From positions 62,001 through 126,000 of the forward strand of contig JUEB01000029.1 of the NCBI GenBank assembly GCA_000802095.1: a stretch of DNA of 64,000 nucleotides, read 5' to 3'. Source of the DNA: Peptococcaceae bacterium BICA1-7. GTDB lineage: Bacteria; Bacillota; Desulfotomaculia; Desulfotomaculales; Desulfocucumaceae. Shown piece after piece: positions 7,774 to 14,968 of the stretch. Under the pieces are notes generated by a model. It did no database searches, was not told the DNA's origin, and saw nothing but the letters and a program-made list of their open reading frames with translations. The first letter of the stretch is position 1. Each line of letters opens with the position of its first letter. The position numbers and the translations under genes are program-made.

Positions 7774-9552
7774 GTGGCTGAGAGGGTATATATTGATGCC
7801 GATGTCCTGATACTGGGTGGAGGCACCTCGGGATGCATTGCCGCCTGGGAAGCCAGGCAGGCTGGCGGGGATGACCTTAAAATAGTAATCCTGGAGAAAG
7901 CTTTCATCCGCCACAGCGGCTGTCTCTCCGCAGGTATGAACGCTCTGAATATGTATATAAATCAGGGCACCCCGGAGGATTACGTGTCCTATGTCAGGTA
8001 TGACATATGCGGCGCCCCCATTCGTGAGGACATAATACTGTCTGTTGCCGGGGAGGTAAACGACACCGTTAAGTTAATGGAGTCCGCCGGCCTGCCCATG
8101 AAGAAGAAGGAGGACGGGCGGTACCTTAACCGGGGCAAGTGGAATATAGAGGTTAACGGGTCGCTCTTAAAGCCCGTTACCGCCAGCAAAGCTTTTGAAG
8201 CCGGAGCAGAAATATACAACAGAGTTTACATTACCGAGTTGATTATAAAAGACGGGGCCTGTGTGGGAGCTGTAGGGTTTGGTGTCCGGGACGGGAAATT
8301 CTATATCTGCCGTGGGAAGGTCACCCTGCTGTGCACCGGCGGGGCCGCCGGTCTCTGGAGGCCCAATAACCGCAGGGATGCTCACCACAGGATATGGTAC
8401 TTCCCCTTTAACTGTGGCTCTGCCTATGCCATGTGCAAACGGGCCGGCGCTGAGATGACCTCCTTTGAAATGCGCCTGGTTCCCATTAGGACCAAGGATA
8501 CCTTTTCACCCACCGGGACAATGTCCATCGGCATGGGGGCTCCTATGGTGAATGCCCTTGGTGAGGAGTTCATGGAAAAAGACCCTTATTACGTTTCCTG
8601 GGGCGGGCACACTGCGCCGACCCCCATTCGGATGCTTGCCTTTCAGCGGGAGACCCTGGCCCACCGCGGGCCTATTTATCTTGACACCACAAAGGGAGAC
8701 CCCGCCAAGGTTACCGGCCTCAAAGGCCAGTACCTGGATATGAGCCCCTGCATAGTGCTTTACTGGGGCTGCAATGACATTGATCCCTCCAAGGAGCCAA
8801 TAGAGATAGACGGAGGGGACCCTTATCTGGTAGGGGCCCATGCCGGCATGTCCGGCGCATGGACCAAAGGTATTACCCGGGAAACCACCGTGCAGAGGCT
8901 GTATGTGTCCGGAGACGCTCTGGGGGCGGCTCCCAGCAGGTTTATCTCCGGATCCTGGACCTGCGGCAGGATTGCCGCCCGCCACATGGTGAAGGCACTT
9001 AAGGAAAATAACTACCAATTTGCCGATATAGAGGATGACCTTTGTGACACCCTTGAAGATCGCACCTTCGGCCCCCTCAAAAGGTATCAGGAAAAGTCAG
9101 CCGAGGGTTTATGGTCTGACGGGACTCTCATGTCTGGCATCACCCATAAGGACATGGAGTCCAGGATGCAGAAGATAATGGAAGAGTACTGCGGTGGCAG
9201 GACCCACTGGTATTTTGTAAATGAAACCTACCTCGGCATTGCCAGGAAGCAGATCAGTCGCATGAGGCAGGATCAGCTTCAGTACCTGTGCGCCAGGGAC
9301 CTGCATGAGCTGCAGCTGTCCTGGGATGTTATCAACCGCCTGGATGTCTGCCAGCTGGTTATAGAGCATATGAGCTACAGAAAGGAAACACGGTTCCCTG
9401 GGTATGTCAACAGAACCGATTATCCTGAGCCGGACCCGGAATTTGACTGCTTTGTAAACTCGGTGTGGGACCGGAAAACCGATGAGGTAAGATGCTTTAA
9501 GGTGCCATATGAACAGGTTGTACCCGGAGACAGGAAGAAGCAGAGCATATAA
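7774..9552 (+). CDS. AprA-like flavoprotein, divergent APS-reductase alpha paralogue
   Basis: A 592-residue FAD protein of the AprA branch of the succinate dehydrogenase/fumarate reductase family. The Rossmann motif LGGGTSG is at residues 14-20, and His356 in GAHAGMSGAW matches the catalytic-region His of AprA. Against the true AprA of this window (16858 end) it conserves Trp208 and Arg239 but replaces the adenine-clamping WFLL stretch with MSIG (residues 250-253) and a Glu with Arg120. It starts with GTG behind a G-run. The AprB-like and QmoAB-like genes follow, so it likely forms a two-subunit reductase fed by that protein. Substrate unknown; APS, another nucleotide or an unrelated acceptor are possible. 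Fold sure, reaction not. Confidence 0.85.
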   Translation: MAERVYIDADVLILGGGTSGCIAAWEARQAGGDDLKIVILEKAFIRHSGCLSAGMNALNMYINQGTPEDYVSYVRYDICGAPIREDIILSVAGEVNDTVKLMESAGLPMKKKEDGRYLNRGKWNIEVNGSLLKPVTASKAFEAGAEIYNRVYITELIIKDGACVGAVGFGVRDGKFYICRGKVTLLCTGGAAGLWRPNNRRDAHHRIWYFPFNCGSAYAMCKRAGAEMTSFEMRLVPIRTKDTFSPTGTMSIGMGAPMVNALGEEFMEKDPYYVSWGGHTAPTPIRMLAFQRETLAHRGPIYLDTTKGDPAKVTGLKGQYLDMSPCIVLYWGCNDIDPSKEPIEIDGGDPYLVGAHAGMSGAWTKGITRETTVQRLYVSGDALGAAPSRFISGSWTCGRIAARHMVKALKENNYQFADIEDDLCDTLEDRTFGPLKRYQEKSAEGLWSDGTLMSGITHKDMESRMQKIMEEYCGGRTHWYFVNETYLGIARKQISRMRQDQLQYLCARDLHELQLSWDVINRLDVCQLVIEHMSYRKETRFPGYVNRTDYPEPDPEFDCFVNSVWDRKTDEVRCFKVPYEQVVPGDRKKQSI

Positions 9553-9580
9553 CTTCCTTATCCTGATGGTATTAAAGGTC

Positions 9581-9702
9581 GGAATACAGAACTCAGAATC
9601 CAGAATCCAGAATGGCTTGGGTATTCCTCTTCCGCTTCTTTTAAGCGGCTGCTGGTTATGCAAGCAAAACTTCTGAATTCTGAATTCTGTATTCTGAATT
9701 CC
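9581..9702. repeat. CAGAAT-type intergenic inverted repeat
   Basis: Left arm 9581-9612 is built of CAGAATC units, right arm 9671-9702 of TTCTGAATTC units, about 32 bp each, imperfectly complementary, with a small nested hairpin (CCGCTT/AAGCGG) in the loop. It separates the AprA-like and AprB-like genes and could affect their relative expression. Confidence 0.65.
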
Positions 9703-9737
9703 TCAGCTCATTAGCTTGGCCAAGGAGGAATTAAAGT

Positions 9738-10082
9738 ATGCCCCCCAAAGTAGATCCCACCAAGTGCGACGGCTGTCAGGGTGAGAGTGAGCCTCTTTGT
9801 GAGCAGGTGTGCCCCGGCAATCTGATGACTCTGCATAAGGAAACCATGAAGGCCATCATACGGGACAAGTCGGACTGCTGGGACTGTATGACCTGCACCA
9901 AGGCATGTCCCCGCCAGGCCATACAGACTGTACTGCAGTACCAACTGGCCTATTTTCCCGGCAAGCTTATACCTCTGGTGGGCACCAACAGCGTTACATG
10001 GACTTCCATCGATTGTCACGGCAGGGTAGAGAGATTTGTTATGAAGACCCTGGTCAGCGGCGATGATGAAGATGAGGATTAG
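9738..10082 (+). CDS. AprB-like ferredoxin, divergent APS-reductase beta paralogue
   Basis: A 114-residue two-cluster ferredoxin clearly related to AprB: CDGCQG with CEQVCP near the N-terminus and CWDCMTCTKACP at residues 52-63 supply eight cysteines for two [4Fe-4S] clusters. The aligned canonical AprB in this window is 146 residues; this one lacks the last 30 or so and ends in an acidic GDDEDED tail. In AprBA the C-terminal arm of AprB wraps around AprA, so the shorter tail suggests an altered subunit interface (inference). AGGAGG precedes the ATG. It is 17 bp upstream of the QmoAB-like gene, certainly in the same transcript. Confidence 0.87.
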   Translation: MPPKVDPTKCDGCQGESEPLCEQVCPGNLMTLHKETMKAIIRDKSDCWDCMTCTKACPRQAIQTVLQYQLAYFPGKLIPLVGTNSVTWTSIDCHGRVERFVMKTLVSGDDEDED

Positions 10083-10099
10083 GCAAAGGAAGCTTTTTA

Positions 10100-12481
10100 G
10101 TGGCAAATAGCATTGGTATTTTTGTGTGCGGCTGCCGGGGACTGGTATCGGACTCCATTGACCTGACACTGATGGAGGCAGAGCTGGCCAAGCTTAAAAA
10201 ATCTGTCGGCGCCAGGGTGGTGCACCCGTGGCTCTGCGGTGACCAGGGCTGTGAAACAATCAGAGAAAATATAGCGGACAGGGGCCTTGACTGCGTAATA
10301 CTGGCCGGCTGTCCCGAAAATGTCCACGGCCCGCTGTTTGACGGGCTGGCCACCGGGGCCGGACTGGCCTCAGAAATGCTGCTCAGGCTGGATATAAGAG
10401 AAGGTTGCGCCTATCCTCAGCGGGGTAGCCCTGATCACTCTTTTAGAAAGGCCGCCAACCTTATCAGGATGTGGACGGCCAGGGCCAGGCTGATGAAGCC
10501 TTTCGAGGAGATAAAACTGCCCGGCTACCGCGCCGCCGTAGTGGCAGGAGGGGGTCTGGCAGGGCTGACAGCAGCTTTGGAGCTGGCCGAGGCCGGTATA
10601 AATGTTACCCTTATAGAAAAGGAATCATTTATAGGTGGTAATGTGGCCCGCCTGAACAAGGTTTTTCCACGCATGTGCGACTCCAACTGCGGGCTGACGT
10701 ACCTTTATAGCAGGATAAAAGACACCGGCAGGGCCAGGCTTATGACCCTTTCAGAGATAGTATCCCTCAGGGGAAAGGCCGGCAGATACGAGGCCGGGGT
10801 GGTTACCCGCCCGAGGTATATAAAGGAAGGGATCTGTAATGGCTGCGGACAGTGTGTAAAGGCCTGTCCGGTGGAGGTGCCCGACAGGTTCAATTGCGGG
10901 CTGGGCAGCCACAGGGCTGTGCAGGCGCCGTATCCTATGGATCTTGCCGGGGCTTATCTAATAAACAGAGAGTACTGCCCCGAAGGCTGCGAGGCCTGCA
11001 GCAGGGCTTGCCCGGCAGGAGCCATTGATTTGACGCAAAAGGCCGGGGAAACAAGGATAAATTTCGGGACCATGGTGGTAGCGTCCGGCTGGAGCCCTTA
11101 TCCGGTGGAAAGGGTGGAAAGGTTAGGCTTTGGTGTTTTTCCCGATGTGATTACCAATATGCAGATGGAGCGGCTGGCCGCTGAAAACGGACCCACCGGA
11201 GGCGGTATAATATGTCCCGGAAGTGGCCGCAAGGCCCGCCGGGTGGTTTTTATACAGTGTGCCGGGAGCAGGGATGTGTGGCACCAGGGCTGGTGCTCGT
11301 CGGTATGCTGCACTGCTTCCATAAAGCAGGCCCTTTACCTCAGGGAGAGGGATCCGGGGTGCCGGGTTTATATTTTCTACAATGATATAAGAACCCCGGG
11401 GGATTATGAAGACCTTTACGTCAGAGCCCAGGAGGCCGGAGTGTTATTTGTAAGGACAAACCCGGCCGAGGTTTTGGCTGACCCGTCGGGGGGGCTCAAA
11501 ATAATCGCCGAGGATACCCTCACCGGACGTGTTATAGAGACTACGGCCGATCTGGTGGTTCTTGCGGCTGGTATGACTCCGGCAGGTGATTTAATGAAGG
11601 TTATTGAAGAGGAAGTAGTGGACAGGAAAAGCCTGTTAAAATATGGGTTAGTGGGGTATTCAGGCTATCACACCGGCCATAGGCAGTGCTTCCCCATGGA
11701 AACAGCCGCTCAGGGAATATATTTTGCCGGGTGCGCCCAGGGCCCTATGGATATGGGGGGGACCGCTTTAAGCGCCCTGGCGGCCTCGGCAAAAGCGCTT
11801 AAGGCTGCGGGCAGGGAAGTTATAGTTTCTCCGCATATAGCGGTGGTTGATAAAACGGGATGCGATAAATGTAAAAGGTGCCTTGAGGAGTGTCCCTACG
11901 GGGTGTTTCATCTGGATGAAGAAGGCTTTCCGGTTCCCGACGGGCTGTTCTGCCGGGGCTGCCATGTTTGCGTGGGGTCCTGTCCCCGCCAGTGCATAGT
12001 AACCCAGGGCTTTGGCCTGAAGCAGCAGGCCGCCATGGTTTCTTCCAGAATAAAGGAAATAGCCCCGGGTGAGCCCGTGGTAATCGCCTTTATGTGTGAG
12101 AATGATGCTTACCCGGCTGTTCTGGAGGCCGGCAGGAGAGGTCTCCGGTACCCTCCGAACATTCACAGTATCCCTGTCCGGTGTATTGGCTCGGTGAATA
12201 TGGCCGTTATTAAGGAAGGTATTTCAGCAGGCGTAGACGGCTTCCTGCTGGCCGGTTGCCGGTCAGGGGAGTGCCATTATCTAAGCGGGTCCGACCGGGC
12301 CCGGGAACGTCTGGATAATTTGAGGGAAACACTGAATGATATGATGATAGAGCCCGCACGGGTAAAATTTTTATCACTGGGCATAGATGACGCCAGTGTT
12401 TTTGTCAGGGAGGCCTGTGAAATAGTGGAAAACCTTAGGGCGATAGGCCCCAGCCCTTTTAAAAATGCGATTGTGATTTAA
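10100..12481 (+). CDS. HdrA-family protein combining QmoA and QmoB features
   Basis: A 793-residue cytoplasmic flavo-iron-sulfur protein. In order: N-terminal Cys domain like QmoB/HdrA (CGCRG at 10-14, C46, C51, C65, C71); FAD site GGGLAG at 150-155; CDSNCGL at 193-199 as in QmoA; an inserted pair of [4Fe-4S] motifs at 246-256 and 293-304 as in QmoA; CAGSRD at 387; CSSVCC at 399-404; a C-terminal two-cluster ferredoxin at 588-632; and an MvhD-like domain from about 660 (C666, C695, C720, C725) as in QmoB. QmoA and QmoB elsewhere in this window split these features. It likely passes electrons to the AprAB-like pair, possibly by flavin-based bifurcation (inference). GTG start with AAGGAAG upstream. 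Confidence 0.88.
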   Translation: MANSIGIFVCGCRGLVSDSIDLTLMEAELAKLKKSVGARVVHPWLCGDQGCETIRENIADRGLDCVILAGCPENVHGPLFDGLATGAGLASEMLLRLDIREGCAYPQRGSPDHSFRKAANLIRMWTARARLMKPFEEIKLPGYRAAVVAGGGLAGLTAALELAEAGINVTLIEKESFIGGNVARLNKVFPRMCDSNCGLTYLYSRIKDTGRARLMTLSEIVSLRGKAGRYEAGVVTRPRYIKEGICNGCGQCVKACPVEVPDRFNCGLGSHRAVQAPYPMDLAGAYLINREYCPEGCEACSRACPAGAIDLTQKAGETRINFGTMVVASGWSPYPVERVERLGFGVFPDVITNMQMERLAAENGPTGGGIICPGSGRKARRVVFIQCAGSRDVWHQGWCSSVCCTASIKQALYLRERDPGCRVYIFYNDIRTPGDYEDLYVRAQEAGVLFVRTNPAEVLADPSGGLKIIAEDTLTGRVIETTADLVVLAAGMTPAGDLMKVIEEEVVDRKSLLKYGLVGYSGYHTGHRQCFPMETAAQGIYFAGCAQGPMDMGGTALSALAASAKALKAAGREVIVSPHIAVVDKTGCDKCKRCLEECPYGVFHLDEEGFPVPDGLFCRGCHVCVGSCPRQCIVTQGFGLKQQAAMVSSRIKEIAPGEPVVIAFMCENDAYPAVLEAGRRGLRYPPNIHSIPVRCIGSVNMAVIKEGISAGVDGFLLAGCRSGECHYLSGSDRARERLDNLRETLNDMMIEPARVKFLSLGIDDASVFVREACEIVENLRAIGPSPFKNAIVI

Positions 12482-12542
12482 AGTTAAATTCTTTTTTACC
12501 AGCCATACAGGCATAAGAAAGGGTTGTCCCGAATATTTTTGG

Positions 12543-12649
12543 TTGTGAAATTATTTTTTGTGATTTTTTTATTAAATTTGATGGGATAAAAAAAGAGGAT
12601 GTTCACATACCTGTGTCGAAGAGTTTTATTGTGAAAGGTAAATTCACAA
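12543..12649. promoter_or_regulatory. TTGTGAA half-site cluster in the sat leader
   Basis: TTGTGAA at 12543-12549, TTGTGA again near 12558, TTCACA at 12602-12607, and an inverted pair TTGTGAA (12629-12635) and TTCACAA (12643-12649) separated by 7 bp. The half-site resembles Rex and CRP/FNR-type operators, but the 7-bp gap is not the usual spacing. The remaining leader to 12878 carries a GGCGG/CCGCC hairpin at about 12790 and no gene. Confidence 0.4.
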
Positions 12650-12878
12650 GGTTGTATGGTTAAATTTTAATACTTAACGGTTGGCCGCGGCCGTTCTGCA
12701 GCACTACGGCCCTTTAGCCGTCTGATTAAGTTTATCTGAAGCTGTCTCTGTGTGAATAGCAGGTAGGCGACAAAAAGAAAAAAAATTTGGCGGAAACCGC
12801 CTTATTGTCAATCTTCGGTATTAAGGGAGATTGGGTTACACACATAATTAAAACCATTAAAAAGAGGAGGCCTGTTGA

Positions 12879-14054
12879 ATGTCCAAATTAGTACCCCCCC
12901 ATGGTGGGAAATTGACCCCTGTGCTGGCTCCCAAAGAGAAGAGAGCAGAACTGAAAGCCAAAGCTGAATCCCTGCCGGTTATCCGCATGAGCTCCCGGGA
13001 AACCTCCGACTGCTTGATGCTCGGCATGGGTGCATTCTCCCCGCTCACCGGCTTTATGAAAAAAGCCGACTATGAAGGCGTAGTTAATGGTAATCACCTG
13101 GCTAATGGCTTGGCCTGGCCCCTGCCTGTAACCCTGGCAGCAACCAAGGATCAGGCTGCGGCCATCTCCGTCGGGGCTGAAATGGCTCTGGTGGACGATG
13201 AGTCCGGCGAATACGTCGGCATCATCAAAATTGCTGACAAGTACGAATACGACAAGGTAAAAGAGTGCAAAAGCGCTTTCTTTACTGATGACGCAGATCA
13301 CCCCGGCGTTCAGAAAGTTATGTCCCAGGGCGAAGTATATATTGGCGGCGACATCGTAACCTTCTCCGAGCTGGGTTATGATGAGAAATATGCCGGCTAC
13401 TATGCTCATCCTGCACAAACCCGTGAACTGTTTGAGTCCAAAGGCTGGAGCACAGTTTGCGCATTCCAGACCCGTAACCCCCTGCACCGCTCCCACGAGT
13501 TCCTGTGCAAGATCGGTAACGAGGTTTGTGACGGACTGTTCCTGCATCCCATCGTAGGCAAACTGAAGAAGGGTGATATCCCTGCTGAAGTGCGCTTCGA
13601 GTGCTACAAGGCCCACATGGAAAATTATTTCAACCCCAAAACCATTGAAATGCGCGTATATCCGATGGAAATGCGCTATGCAGGCCCGAAAGAGGCAATC
13701 CTGCACGCCATATTCCGTCAAAACTTCGGCTGCAGCCACCTTCTGGTTGGCCGTGACCACGCCGGAGTAGGCAGCTATTATACTGCTTACCAGGCTCAGG
13801 AAATATTTGACGAGTTCAAGCCCGGTGAAATTCTTTGCCAGCCCATTAAAGTTACCTCTTCATACTACTGCAAGAGGTGCGACGGCATGGCCACCGATAA
13901 GACCTGCGCTCACGACCCTTCAGAGCGCGTAAACATCAGCGGCACCAAGGTTCGCGAAATGTTCGGCAGGGGCGAGCTTCCCCCGCTGGAGTTTGGCCGC
14001 AAGGAAGTTCTGGAAATACTGACCCGCTACTACCAGAGTCTCGACAATAAATAA
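12879..14054 (+). CDS. sat: Sulfate adenylyltransferase (dissimilatory)
   Basis: A 391-residue homo-oligomeric ATP sulfurylase that makes APS and pyrophosphate from sulfate and ATP, the first step of sulfate reduction. The catalytic QTRNPLHRSHE is at residues 197-207 and GRDHAGVG at 291-298. A CKRC...C cysteine set near residues 334-346 matches the zinc site of prokaryotic dissimilatory enzymes. AGGAGG lies directly upstream of ATG 12879. Arginine codons are mostly CGC/CGT, unlike most neighbours, pointing to high expression. It is separated from aprBA by about 420 bp with hairpins and a strong promoter. Confidence 0.97.
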   Translation: MSKLVPPHGGKLTPVLAPKEKRAELKAKAESLPVIRMSSRETSDCLMLGMGAFSPLTGFMKKADYEGVVNGNHLANGLAWPLPVTLAATKDQAAAISVGAEMALVDDESGEYVGIIKIADKYEYDKVKECKSAFFTDDADHPGVQKVMSQGEVYIGGDIVTFSELGYDEKYAGYYAHPAQTRELFESKGWSTVCAFQTRNPLHRSHEFLCKIGNEVCDGLFLHPIVGKLKKGDIPAEVRFECYKAHMENYFNPKTIEMRVYPMEMRYAGPKEAILHAIFRQNFGCSHLLVGRDHAGVGSYYTAYQAQEIFDEFKPGEILCQPIKVTSSYYCKRCDGMATDKTCAHDPSERVNISGTKVREMFGRGELPPLEFGRKEVLEILTRYYQSLDNK

Positions 14055-14066
14055 AGCTAGTAAACA

Positions 14067-14163
14067 GGCTGCCATGATCCTGAAATATGGATCACGGTAG
14101 CCGGGTTTAACATTGCTTCCTTTTGGCGGCGGCAGGTGCTTCACCATGTTGCCGCCGGATTTT
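14067..14163 (+). terminator. Tandem hairpins after sat
   Basis: First hairpin 14067-14102 (14-bp imperfect stem); second hairpin 14125-14157 (GGCGGC/GCCGCC with extension) followed by TTTT. Together they likely end or attenuate sat transcription. The remainder of 14164-14377 shows no gene. Confidence 0.6.
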
Positions 14164-14377
14164 CACACTCCGCTCGCCTGTGGTGGAAATATACAGATAT
14201 AGAATCATTAGCCCGGGCGGGTAAAAGCAATTACCAACTGGTCAGGGAGGTGGTATCTAAAAGGGGGAGGTAACACTTACTGGTAGCATATGGACAGAAG
14301 TTGAATGCTGAATAAGGAAAAGACGGTTTTTCGGACAGACCGGGAAACCGGGAGACCGCTTCAGTTATAATACAGCC

Positions 14378-14406
14378 TTGACATATGTCCTTTCAGGCTA
14401 TATTAT
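14378..14406 (+). promoter_or_regulatory. Strong SigA-type promoter of aprBA
   Basis: Perfect TTGACA (14378-14383), 17-bp spacer, TATTAT (14401-14406), 69 bp before the aprB start. The -35 overlaps a GACATATGTC palindrome. Confidence 0.75.
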
Positions 14407-14474
14407 CTCAAGGGTGTATAAGGAGCCAGTCTCAAGAGCCCTAAATTTCAAATTTGGAATAGGAGGTATAATTA

Positions 14475-14915
14475 ATGCCAACTTTTGTAATGGCCGAAAA
14501 ATGCGATGGCTGCAAAGGTCAAGACAAAACCGCTTGCATGTACGCATGCCCCAACGATCTGATGGTGTTGGACAAGGAAAAAATGAAAGCTTACAACCGT
14601 GACCCCTGGGCCTGCTGGGAATGCCTCTGCTGTGCCAAGGCCTGCCCGCAGCAAGCCATGGACCTGAGCGGTTACAAGGATTTCGTTCCCCTGGGAGCAA
14701 GCTGCACCCCGCTGAGAGGCTCGGAAGACATTATGTGGACCATTAAGTTCCGTAACGGAATGGTCAAGCGCTTCAAGTTCCCCATCCGTACCACTGAAGA
14801 AGGTTCCGCAGTGCCCGATGGCGGATTTGGCGCAGGCAGCGATGACCTCAATTCAGTTGATCTGTACACCGAACCCGCATCTCTGGGATCCGCTGTATGG
14901 TCCTTTAAGAAGTAA
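14475..14915 (+). CDS. aprB: Adenylylsulfate reductase beta subunit
   Basis: A 146-residue iron-sulfur subunit of dissimilatory APS reductase. It begins MPTFVMAEKCDGCKGQ; cysteines in CDGCKG, CMYACP and CWECLCCAKACP bind two [4Fe-4S] clusters that carry electrons to the FAD of AprA. The C-terminal half forms the arm that embraces AprA. AGGAGG precedes the ATG. It is followed 53 bp later by aprA with its own GGAGGAGG, one operon from the promoter at 14378-14406. CGT/CGC arginine usage suggests high expression. Confidence 0.97.
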   Translation: MPTFVMAEKCDGCKGQDKTACMYACPNDLMVLDKEKMKAYNRDPWACWECLCCAKACPQQAMDLSGYKDFVPLGASCTPLRGSEDIMWTIKFRNGMVKRFKFPIRTTEEGSAVPDGGFGAGSDDLNSVDLYTEPASLGSAVWSFKK

Positions 14916-14968
14916 TTGATTGATCAGCCACTAGAGAATTAAACAAATTACGGAGGAGGTTAATATAA

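Noticed and set aside
12629-12649. A canonical Rex or CRP operator
   Set aside because: Half-sites match but the 7-bp gap does not fit the usual spacing; kept only as a candidate regulatory site.
12888-13760. 290-codon open frame antisense to sat
   Set aside because: Mirrors the sat coding frame in a gene with strong codon bias; no start signal and no recognisable protein.
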